Shown here: piece after piece, positions 33,601 through 42,308 of the stretch
Layout of the letters: the number at the start of each line of letters is the position of its first letter
How positions within the stretch are numbered: the first letter of the stretch is position 1
NCBI GenBank assembly: GCA_012862575.1
Contig: BLSF01000006.1
Coordinates: 744,001 to 808,000 of the forward strand
Length of the DNA stretch: 64,000 bases
Direction of reading: 5' to 3'
Source: Parietichytrium sp. I65-24A
Taxonomy: Eukaryota > Sar > Bigyra > Thraustochytrida > Thraustochytriidae
Program-made: the position numbers and the translations under genes
The notes under the pieces: model-generated
Told to the model about the DNA's origin: nothing
The model's input: the letters and a program-made list of their open reading frames with translations, nothing else
Databases searched by the model: none

Positions 33601-34809
33601 TGCATGCGTGCGTCATATCGAGTCCCATGCCAACCGCGGGAGCGAAGTATCTGTCCTAGACCTGCAGCCAGGGAAGACATCATACTCATGAATAATGAAT
33701 CACGAAATCGGGCAACTCGCGTCATTGAAGTCCGCTGACGTACCCCAAGTTTCAGGGAAAGGGCAATGCTCACCATCAACCTATTGCGCAGAAGATGTAG
33801 CTAAATTTGACTAGAATCCAATCATCGGTACTAAACAAGAGTGACGAAAAGAGAAATTCATGCAGTCAAAGATCCAATGAGATCTCCGACGGTGAGATGA
33901 AATCGATTTTGTGACAACAAAACCGATTTCAAAACTTCCAAGGCGAGGGTTTGGAAAGAACGGAGCACCAATAGAAACGAGCTCTCCGCGCGATAGCTGG
34001 GCTAGATGTTTCCCATCCTCTGTAAGATCCCGGAACGCTGATGACATGGTGCACGTGCATGCAAATGGACACTTCGGTTGAAATAGAACGCACAGCATTA
34101 CTGCAATGACATCTCCCTGACAGCGGCGACGCACAAGCACACATCGCGAGGTGATTTCTGAATTGGAGTGAGAGTGATTGTTTCACCTGCGATTTGTTGA
34201 CAACGTTCAAGCTCCTCTCTGACGAATTGCTCCGGAACGAAATACTTACGATCACTGTGGTTGAAGGCATTTTTGCTACTGGACCAGTCTCACCGAAAGA
34301 CAACGTCTCTGTTTCGCTTAGTTTCCACCTCCATCACCGTTTCATTTGTTTTTCGTCCATATCTCCTCTTCCGTTCTCTCAAAAAACAAATCATGGCTCA
34401 ATGATGCGTGCATTTGGAGGAAATCGACGACGCCTTGCTTCTCTGGGACATTTTGCTGACAGCACAATGGGCAACCGGGTGTCTCATCGTCGAGAATGTT
34501 TTTGGAAAAGAGTATAATTTTCAGTCATTGACGAAGCCGCCAAATCTGTGCCTTAGAGGCAAGTGGATGCTTAGATTCCACTGCTTGCAATGCGATGTGG
34601 TGTGGTGTTTGGAACCTGGGACGTGCGTCAATTGAAGGACTTCTTATTTGTTTATGTACACTGACATTTGGTGTCTGACATGGGAATCTGGGCCGGAGCA
34701 GCCGGGAACGCTCGTCATAGTGAACTAGGGGCCGCATCAGCGTGACTTGCTTCGGTTGTGTTGCAAAGCGGCACGTCAGTATTCGACAACTCCGGGGAGA
34801 GTGGATATT
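30152..34809. other. Gene-poor region of 4.7 kb with microsatellites
   Basis: No frame here is supported by a family, and the longest frames (up to about 156 codons) lack the composition of the neighbouring genes. The first 500 bp form the upstream region of the GOGAT gene and are rich in simple repeats: (CTT)n at 30249-30265, (GATT)n at 30300-30321, (GA)n at 30575-30602. From 31 to 33 kb the DNA is AT-rich with T runs. Minus-strand open fragments at 33.4-34.5 kb could be remains of a gene (see findings). I see no tRNA, rRNA or transposon ends. Confidence 0.5.
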
Positions 34810-37800
34810 TCAGGCGAAGAGACGGGTGCCTTGCTCGTAGTTTAGGCCGTAAATGTTGAGTATGCTCGTGTCGGACCCAAGGGCAATAAGCAGTGTTTCT
34901 GCTGTGGTGTGACCCGCCTCACGCGCGAGGTGCAGCGCGGTGTTGCCCTCGATGTTCGTTGCGTTGATGTTTATGCCAAGACTGAGGCACGTGTGGATGC
35001 CTTGCACCCAGTTGCTTCCTGACGCGAGATGAAGGAGGGAGTTGCCCTGGTGATCGACTGCGTCGCCAGCTGATCGGCCGGTACGTTTCATCCAGCTTTT
35101 CAGCAACTGCTTCATCAAATGCAAATTCTTTTCTTCGCATGCAGAGAAAACAGGCTCTGTTGTCTGTCTCGACCCGAACCCGTCATCATCTGCTTCTCCA
35201 TCTTCTTGTTGCTCGACTTCGGACTCGACCTCATAGCCGCCATCACTCTCGTCCGAGACATCCTCACTCGTACCGGAAAAATGAATTTCTCTCGTGAACA
35301 AAGAATCTCCCATCGAGCTCGTCGTGCCCCTTGAGCCGGATGCTTGGGAAGAATAGTACTCGGAGCTACCCGCAGTGGAGGTGCGTTGGCTGGCTTCCAG
35401 GTCACGTATTCGCTTCAATTTGTTCACTTTGATCGTGATGAGCTCCATAGCGTCGCGGATGCGGTCTTTTCTGTGACAATGGAGATCATCAGTTGACTTG
35501 GAAGACTTGAGGATTTCCAAATCTTTTTGCGCGGCGTCCAGGACACGCTGGACCTCTTGCGCCGCATCGTACACTTCTCCATACTTTGTATAGAGCCGGA
35601 GAGGCAAAAGACCTTCCTTAGTCAAATCTGCCATTGTTGTCTCGATCTCCTTCTGTGTATCCCTCAGGAGTCGACTTGTCAAAGGCCCGATGTCGCTGTT
35701 CTCACCCATATCGACTGCCGCAAAAGATTTATTGGCTTGCTCTGCGTCTACTGTTTGCTCGTCCCGAACAAACCGTAGTTCGCGATCTTCTTCAAGCCTT
35801 GCAAAGATAGCTGCTGCAGCAGCAAGATGACTTTGCCGGAACGAGTCGTCGCCCGGACAGATCCTGATTGCATGCTTGCCTAGTAAAAAGTGTGCCACCC
35901 CTACACTGTACGACCACGTGCCTTCCAACCTTGAGCCCAGACCCAGCGCTTCCTTCCAGCACTCGAAAGCTTCGTCGTATTTTTCCTGCAAAACGGCCGC
36001 CACACCAGCCATGACATAGCGCCTTGGCGCTGCTAACTTGTGATCTTTTGAAAAGTTGTCCAGCGTCTCGATCGCTTCTCTCGCGCGCTGTAGCAATAGC
36101 GTATTACGTGTTTCCGACTTCTCTCCATTAGCCTGCTTCTCGATCGCGAAGATGAACATGTTTCCAACCGATAAAAATTTGCCCAGGGTTGCTAGTGTCT
36201 GTCTTCCACGCTTCGTCCTCTTCAGTATGTCTGCAAAGGACGGCGGGTTTTTCAGACCTTTGGTCTCAGCAGCACCATATACTTCGTTTTTCACCGTTAC
36301 CTTGCCTTGGTCTACCGTGCAGAAAGCAAGTGCAGCCACCCCCCTCTTGTCCGAAACACGTTTTAGCGCTTTGCACAACTCGAGATGGCCCAGCGCTAGA
36401 CCACATAAAACCTGCTCCAAGCCCGGCCCTGGTTTGGCAGTATCGAGCACGGAGTTGTCAAACTTTTTGCCCGCCGATTTCGGGCTTTTGCTACTGATTT
36501 GCTTTGGGCTACGTTTTGCATCTTTCTGAGCTTGTCCACCCCGCGACTTACTCATACCATTCGCGAGTGCTTTCTCGATGGAAGTTGTGGTGTTTCGTTT
36601 TCGCGCGATCGGCTTCTCATCACCAGAATCTGTATCAGTAAAAGTGCCAAGATCAGGATTCTCAGATCGATTTTTATGTGCAAGTTTTACCGCACGACGC
36701 CTCGGGGCGCTCGTTTTACTGCCGCCATTTGTACCCCTAGAAATCCCAGGAAGTGTCAGCTTTTCTTTGCTTCCGTCATCTCCACTCCCACTTCCACCCT
36801 GGTTCTGGCTCTCACTGTGAAGCCGACTCTTGACTGTTTTGGATGCTCGACTTTTCTTGCCAGTCTGCGACCGTAATGACATTCCTGCGCCCCACTTTTG
36901 CTGGTCCACGTATGTCGTGTCCGAGTCGGCAACCTGTTTGGGTTTCGCCAACCGCTTGAATAGCCCACTACTTGATTTGGTGTTCTTGCTTTCCCTTTGA
37001 AGCCTCGGAGAGCGCTCCGAATCGTCGCCGTCATCAGCTAAAACAGGAATTAGTCCAGATCGGGACCTTTTATCTTTCCTTAGACTCTGTTTCATCTCGC
37101 TTGCAAATTCGCGCAAGCTCTCCTCCCGCGCCGCAAGAAGATCGAGGGTTTCCAGGTCCGAGGATAGCCCTTGATCATCGCCCAAGCGTACAGGTTTCTG
37201 AAGTCGAGCGGAGTCTAGGATTTTGTACACGAGGAAGCAATTGTCGCATACTTTGCTGGTCTTGTGGTAGTTTCCAATGCTGTGAATGCTGGCAAAGGAA
37301 GTTTCGTCCAAGCTCTCTTCGAAATGATTGCCAGCACCTCCAAAGCCAAACCCTTGCTGGCGCTCTGGGGCGACAAGAGTTCGCGGTGGGGCTGGCAGTT
37401 GCTGGGCGGTGCGCCCTCCAAGCAAGAACCCTTCGGATAGCCCCATCACGTGCCGGTTCCCCGACTCTGACACTGCAATCTGCCACAATTCAAAGTCACT
37501 CGCCCAGTCATCGTGCAGTTTTGGCACTCTGATTGATGCATTCCCAGTATTTCGACACGCATGAACAAGTAGATATTCTCGATGGTGCTGGTTCTGTGCC
37601 GCGGCACTCCCCTTTGTTGCCGGGACAATATTTATGTCAACGTATTCCACAGCACCAGTCCACTCCCAATCGATCTCAACCGTATTTTCCTGAAGCACCA
37701 CACCAATAGATTTACTCTGCCCGACTCGCGCCGCAGACTTGACATTTACATTGAAAGCTTTCAATTTCGACTTTTGCGCTCTGCTTCGTTTGGTCCAGCT

Positions 37801-38928
37801 CTTCAAAAGCGGGTCCATCCCATCCAGAGCATGTGATTCTCTGCCGTGAGCGATGGACATGTACGCAACTTTATGAAGCGCGTATTCCGGCACCTGCTTG
37901 TGCACGACACAGTGGCTACTGACTGAAGCGTCGCGATCACTCTCGTCCGCGTCCTCACTCACCGACTTTTGCTCAAGACCGAATCCAAGAACAGCTTCTT
38001 GCTCTTGCCATTGTCTCTCCTTAATAGCACTGTAACCACAGAAATCTCCCGCACAGGTTTTTAACCTATTTCGTTTCCCAGCATTTTCGCTCATGCTCAC
38101 TGGAGCGTCCGCCACGCTCACGAAACTTTGAGTACTGAGATTATTCCCTATGCTTTGAGTTTCCAGCTTTGATTGGAGCGTTGATATGGAACTCGTGTGC
38201 GTTAGCCAGAGGCGATTGTCTCTGCCCAACGTAAAATGAATCTTCGCCTTGGAAATCCTCGTTCCTGGGTATGCCGACTCAATTTGGCGTGCGATAACGG
38301 CAGACATTTTTTCGATATCTCTCACTTGCGAATCCACTAAAGAAAGCGCGCCATCTTTGCTCTCGCGCTGAACCTTGCAAGAGAAGGTCACCCCGTTCGG
38401 GTCGAGTCTATATTTGCTGCATATGGAAGCCGAGCCTGGGTGAGTTTGGACAGCTTGTTGCAAAGCAACCGCATCCGCAGGCAAAAGAGTATTAATATCT
38501 CCGTCCTCGAGATCGAAAACACTGAGGCGCTTTCGCTTACCATTCCCCAGGTAAACTGTGGCCGCTTGAACTTCTCTCGAGTCTGAACCCTCTTCAAATG
38601 CTTTCCTCGCCGCGTCCACGAACTGCTTCGCGGCCCTATCGAGCGGATTGGGCCGGATCGTTTTATCCGACTTCTTATAGATCGCCCCGCCTTTGCCTGT
38701 AAACAACCAGACGTGCACTCCTCGCCCATTCTGCCCCAGCGTCAGCGTGTCCGGCAAGTTCACGCAGACCTTGTCAGCTCCTGGGCTCCACAGCCCTTTC
38801 AGCGCCCACGCAAAGTTGCATTTCGGCTCTGCTTCCATGCCGATCGCTTCGCTACCGCTTCGCATGCATGGGTCGCCGAGATGCTCTCGCAAAACCCTCC
38901 GACCTCGGGCCTCTTGCACTGTCCACAC
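34810..38928 (-). CDS. Large multidomain protein with TPR-like region and C-terminal ankyrin repeats
   Basis: 1,372 residues. Residues about 35-290 form a folded N-terminal domain with CNFAWALKGLWSPGADKVCVNLPD and, later, ISKAKIHFTLGRDNRLWLTHTSSI, a strand pattern I cannot place with certainty. Residues about 600-800 are basic, Ser/Lys-rich and probably disordered. Residues about 830-1050 are helical with a TPR-like unit (YDEAFECWKEALGLGS). A coiled coil follows at 1110-1180, then an acidic stretch. The last 85 residues are about three ankyrin repeats (NSLLHLASGSNWVQGIHTCLSLG, NTALHLAREAGHTTAETLLIALG). The alternative start at Met-31 (38838), before the domain, is plausible. Function unknown; a scaffold is the most one can infer. 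Confidence 0.78.
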   Translation of the reverse strand: MWTVQEARGRRVLREHLGDPCMRSGSEAIGMEAEPKCNFAWALKGLWSPGADKVCVNLPDTLTLGQNGRGVHVWLFTGKGGAIYKKSDKTIRPNPLDRAAKQFVDAARKAFEEGSDSREVQAATVYLGNGKRKRLSVFDLEDGDINTLLPADAVALQQAVQTHPGSASICSKYRLDPNGVTFSCKVQRESKDGALSLVDSQVRDIEKMSAVIARQIESAYPGTRISKAKIHFTLGRDNRLWLTHTSSISTLQSKLETQSIGNNLSTQSFVSVADAPVSMSENAGKRNRLKTCAGDFCGYSAIKERQWQEQEAVLGFGLEQKSVSEDADESDRDASVSSHCVVHKQVPEYALHKVAYMSIAHGRESHALDGMDPLLKSWTKRSRAQKSKLKAFNVNVKSAARVGQSKSIGVVLQENTVEIDWEWTGAVEYVDINIVPATKGSAAAQNQHHREYLLVHACRNTGNASIRVPKLHDDWASDFELWQIAVSESGNRHVMGLSEGFLLGGRTAQQLPAPPRTLVAPERQQGFGFGGAGNHFEESLDETSFASIHSIGNYHKTSKVCDNCFLVYKILDSARLQKPVRLGDDQGLSSDLETLDLLAAREESLREFASEMKQSLRKDKRSRSGLIPVLADDGDDSERSPRLQRESKNTKSSSGLFKRLAKPKQVADSDTTYVDQQKWGAGMSLRSQTGKKSRASKTVKSRLHSESQNQGGSGSGDDGSKEKLTLPGISRGTNGGSKTSAPRRRAVKLAHKNRSENPDLGTFTDTDSGDEKPIARKRNTTTSIEKALANGMSKSRGGQAQKDAKRSPKQISSKSPKSAGKKFDNSVLDTAKPGPGLEQVLCGLALGHLELCKALKRVSDKRGVAALAFCTVDQGKVTVKNEVYGAAETKGLKNPPSFADILKRTKRGRQTLATLGKFLSVGNMFIFAIEKQANGEKSETRNTLLLQRAREAIETLDNFSKDHKLAAPRRYVMAGVAAVLQEKYDEAFECWKEALGLGSRLEGTWSYSVGVAHFLLGKHAIRICPGDDSFRQSHLAAAAAIFARLEEDRELRFVRDEQTVDAEQANKSFAAVDMGENSDIGPLTSRLLRDTQKEIETTMADLTKEGLLPLRLYTKYGEVYDAAQEVQRVLDAAQKDLEILKSSKSTDDLHCHRKDRIRDAMELITIKVNKLKRIRDLEASQRTSTAGSSEYYSSQASGSRGTTSSMGDSLFTREIHFSGTSEDVSDESDGGYEVESEVEQQEDGEADDDGFGSRQTTEPVFSACEEKNLHLMKQLLKSWMKRTGRSAGDAVDHQGNSLLHLASGSNWVQGIHTCLSLGININATNIEGNTALHLAREAGHTTAETLLIALGSDTSILNIYGLNYEQGTRLFA

Positions 38929-39161
38929 TCGAGCGCCCTTTGATAAGTGAAGCTAGCGACTCGCGACTCGCAACTTGCAGCTCCGGTATCGTCCCGGCAT
39001 CCACTTCCGCCTGCTTGAATGCCCGCGAGTGGGCAGCTTCCCAGCCTCGATCTTCGCTCGTTGATTGATTGAAACGTTGATTTGGTTGAATCGCTGTTCT
39101 TGAATCAAACCAGAGTTTAAAATTCTGAATTCAGAATACAACTCCGCCAACACGGCTTGCG

Positions 39162-39197
39162 CTCTGCCACCTTTGCCGCCTTTGCCACTTTCGCCAC
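39162..39197. repeat. Degenerate 9-bp tandem repeat (CTTTGCCAC-like)x4
   Basis: Four imperfect copies (CTCTGCCAC, CTTTGCCGC, CTTTGCCAC, TTTCGCCAC), about 235 bp upstream of the ankyrin/TPR-like gene start. Confidence 0.8.
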
Positions 39198-39333
39198 TCT
39201 GACACTCTGATAGAGAGCTTCAGCGTTTGTGAACGTTGCTGCTATGGATGCATAGATTATCTATCTACCTGCGCCAGCTGAGTGGGCTCTGTAATCCGTC
39301 GTCTCCCGAGGTCACCCACCTCATTGACGTCAA

Positions 39334-39354
39334 AATTCTAAATTCTAAATTCTA
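39334..39354. repeat. 7-bp tandem repeat (AATTCTA)x3
   Basis: Three exact copies, about 400 bp upstream of the ankyrin/TPR-like gene start. Related words (GAATTCAGAAT) occur near 39125-39137. Confidence 0.9.
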
Positions 39355-40789
39355 CATTTTCTAAGTTTTGAGGTCATCTCGGTATCGCAGCAGCAAGCCA
39401 ACTTGTTCTCATTTACCTTCCTTTTTTCATTCAGAACGTGAACAGTGATGAAATAGTTTAGTTCTGCGTGCTCATCACTGTGGTTGCTTTGTTTGACTGC
39501 AAATGCTGCGAAGCGGAGTTGTTGTCGTACTTGGCTGCCATGGCTGCCAGTTAGTTTAATCTTCACTTTCGCTAGTTGTTATACGGAAACTGACAAAATG
39601 GATGAAAAAACTGGAATGTGTCCGTTCAGACTGGGCTGACCGTGGAAGCGCCTCCTACCCCTTCATCATTTAGTCATCTCGGAGTTGATAGTAGTGCCGC
39701 TTATTGTAGTAGGGATTGATTCAAGCAATTGTCTGACATAGGAGGCGCTCCATACCCCTGCAGCTGCGGTAGGGTAGGGTACAAGGGATAATTTAGAGTC
39801 AGGGAAATTGGATGCTCGGAGAACGCTGTGAGATTGGGCGGGGTGGCCACTGATTTTGTATTTTGGGCGTATTTTCGGGAATATTTGAATATTTCTACAC
39901 ACGCTGTTGTGAGGGGGAGTGGTCGGTTGGCCGTATTTTTGGATACGATTTATTCCAGCGTGGCGTGTGAAAACGTCCAAAAATTCAAGATCCCCCAACC
40001 ACTTTACCCCCACATACGACTCCTCCTCCGGATCTAGCCATAGATATTTCCCATACATAGTCCCCCACCTCCCTAGTCTTAAACCACGACTCCCACAAAG
40101 ATCCTCCCCTCACAGGAATCCTCCTCAACTTTTCAAAATCCCTCCCACCCACCTCAGTAGAACCTTCTCGTCTCTTAGAACCACCCAAGAACCCGCTCGA
40201 TTGTGAGGCGCAACGCCCCATCACCTCCCGTGGCGCAGTTTAAAACCTCCCCAAGATAATTTTTTTTTCTCTCCTTCACGCCAGCGAGGCTCTCTGCAAC
40301 GCGGCACACGAGGAAAGACACCCCACAGGTAAACAGGTAAGTACGCGTACGCTAGTATAGCGTCGTCCGCGTACACCCGCGTGCCGGGACGGACTGAGGA
40401 GAGGAGCGCGGCAGGTGGTGGGGCGGATGTTGATGTTGTTGTTGCTGAGTGGAAGTTGGGGGATCGGATTGGATTTGGTGGCGGTTTGTGAGGAAGAGAG
40501 TGTGGAAGAGCGCGTGCGCTGACGAGTGTTTTTTGTGTGTGATTGGTTGGTCGATTTGATGCGGTTGATGGCATGATTGAATGATGGAATGATGGCTTGA
40601 TGGGATGGTCGAATGGATGAATGGATGAATTGCGTGGATGTTGGACGTTCCTGCGATGTGGCGAATGAATGAATGAATGAAAACCTGTGATCATTTCTGG
40701 ATTGTGGCGATTTGATGTTTAGAAGGTTTTTAATTTAGAAATTTAGAAAGGTCAGAGAGGGAGGCATTAGGAGAAGAGAAAAAAGAAAA

Positions 40790-41980
40790 ATGGCAGAGGA
40801 GCAGAAACAGCAGGGTAATGGCGTGTTTGCCAAGTTCCGCGGCGAGGTGGAGGAGAGCGAGCTGAAGCGTGCGTTCGAGAAGTTTGGCAAGCCAACGAGC
40901 GAGTCTGCATGGAACATGAAGAGGGGAAACGCAAGGGTGTTTTTCGAGAGTGAGGCCGCAGTAAAGAGCGCTCTCGAAGCTGGAGAGATCACTATTGGGG
41001 AGACCACCATCAAGCTTGAGGCTCTCAAGCCACCAACCGAGAGAAAGAAGGCCGCACCAAAGAAGAAGGCAGGAGGCGCGGCCGCTGCCCCATTGCCAGC
41101 GAACTCACTCTACGCCAGCAACCTCCCTGAGGACTGCACTAAGGCTGGACTTGAAGAGTTGTTCGCCAAGTTTGGGGAGGTCAAGTCGGTAGAACTTAAG
41201 CGAGGAAAAGGCAGGACCACCTCAACTTATTCATTCGTAACATTTGCGAGCAAGGACCAGGCAGATGCAGCTCTTGCAGCTCACACCTCCTCGCCATTGT
41301 CTTTGGGAGGCAAGGAGCTTAAGTTGGAGTGGCGCAAAGCTCGGGAGACTCCTCAGAAACAAAATAAGAAGGCAACTGGGGAGGATTCTGCTGCGAACGG
41401 CGGAGCTGCTCCCGCAAAGAAGGAGAAGCGTGCTCCACAGCCGACGAAGACTGTCTATTTCCGCAACTTCAAGTCTGATTTCGAAGAAAGCGATATTCGC
41501 AAGGCCCTCGAGTCTTTCGGAGCTATTGAGAGTGTTCTAGTGAATCAGCGCGAGAGCTCTGCTTTCGTTTCGTTCGAGGATCCAGACAACGCTGACAAGG
41601 CACTCAAGTCTGCAGAGGAGTGCCCAATCTCATTGAACGGAGTGCCACTCAAGGTAGAAACTTCGCGGTCCCAGAGGACCAAGAAGAGCCTCCATGTGAG
41701 TGGATTTGGCGCGTCCAAGCCAACTTCCGACGACATCAAGAGCCTCTTTTCAGGTTTTGGTACCCTCGAGGAAATCACTGTTCGTCCTACTCACAAGTAC
41801 GCACTCGTTAAGTTCGCTGACCACGAGGTAGCTGCTACTGTTGTAGAGAAGGCTAGCTCCGTCAACCTTCCAGCCCAGGGAGAGGATGAGGTGGTTGTCG
41901 AGCTCAGCGAAGGAAAGCGTAAGCCATACAGGGGAAACCGCAGGAGAGGACCAAAGCCAGTAGCTGCTCCTCTTTTTTGA
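40790..41980 (+). CDS. RNA-binding protein with four RRM domains
   Basis: 396 residues made of four RRM-type units separated by Lys/Ala-rich linkers. RRM1 is at about 10-82 with a poorly kept RNP1. RRM2 at about 103-185 has RNP2 SLYASNLP and RNP1-like TSTYSFVTF. RRM3 at about 220-295 has TVYFRNF and SSAFVSFED. RRM4 at about 302-378 has SLHVSGFG and KYALVKFAD. The C terminus is Arg/Gly/Lys/Pro-rich (YRGNRRRGPKP). It probably binds single-stranded RNA in nuclear or cytoplasmic mRNP particles. Codon use is visibly more biased (AAG, GAG, CTC, CCA) than in neighbours, which suggests high expression. The start has AAAA immediately before the ATG. Convergent with the MORN gene. Confidence 0.88.
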   Translation: MAEEQKQQGNGVFAKFRGEVEESELKRAFEKFGKPTSESAWNMKRGNARVFFESEAAVKSALEAGEITIGETTIKLEALKPPTERKKAAPKKKAGGAAAAPLPANSLYASNLPEDCTKAGLEELFAKFGEVKSVELKRGKGRTTSTYSFVTFASKDQADAALAAHTSSPLSLGGKELKLEWRKARETPQKQNKKATGEDSAANGGAAPAKKEKRAPQPTKTVYFRNFKSDFEESDIRKALESFGAIESVLVNQRESSAFVSFEDPDNADKALKSAEECPISLNGVPLKVETSRSQRTKKSLHVSGFGASKPTSDDIKSLFSGFGTLEEITVRPTHKYALVKFADHEVAATVVEKASSVNLPAQGEDEVVVELSEGKRKPYRGNRRRGPKPVAAPLF

Positions 41981-42308
41981 GGAGCAACAGATATAGCACT
42001 TTATTTGCGCACATCTTATCATGCTATCCATCATCGCCTGCAACTACATCGGTACTATCAACTAAACTCTATCTTTAGCCTCTTCCTGGTCTATCTATAA
42101 AATGTTATCACTTGATCGTGGGTGCCAAGTTGCGATCGAAACTTGTTTTTTCTTCTTGTTATGGCTGTTTTTCATTCCCCTTTTCTACCTTGAAGGGCGA
42201 GCCCGCATTCGCAAATGTCGATTTTCCCTGTTTACGTTACTGGGCCGGAAATTGGGTTTCGTTTGCTTCTTTTCACAGAACTGAACAGCATTCAGCAGAA
42301 AAAAAAAT
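41981..42308. other. Convergent 3' intergenic region
   Basis: 328 bp between two stop codons; T-rich centre and an A9 run at about 42299-42307. No gene seen. Confidence 0.6.

Larger units (their letters stand above)
38929..40789. other. Divergent intergenic region of 1.9 kb
   Basis: No supported gene. Contains a degenerate 9-bp array (39162-39197), a 7-bp array (39334-39354), a C-rich stretch at about 40040-40230 and a GAAT/GATG tetranucleotide tract near 40580-40680. A 130-codon minus-strand frame at 39666-40058 has no recognisable family. Confidence 0.55.

Noticed and set aside
30152-34809. Transposon or retroelement in the gene-poor region
   Set aside because: No terminal repeats, target-site duplications or recognisable transposase or reverse transcriptase motifs were seen by eye.
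39666-40058. 130-codon minus-strand frame in the divergent region
   Set aside because: No motif, no neighbours in frame, composition unlike the other genes.
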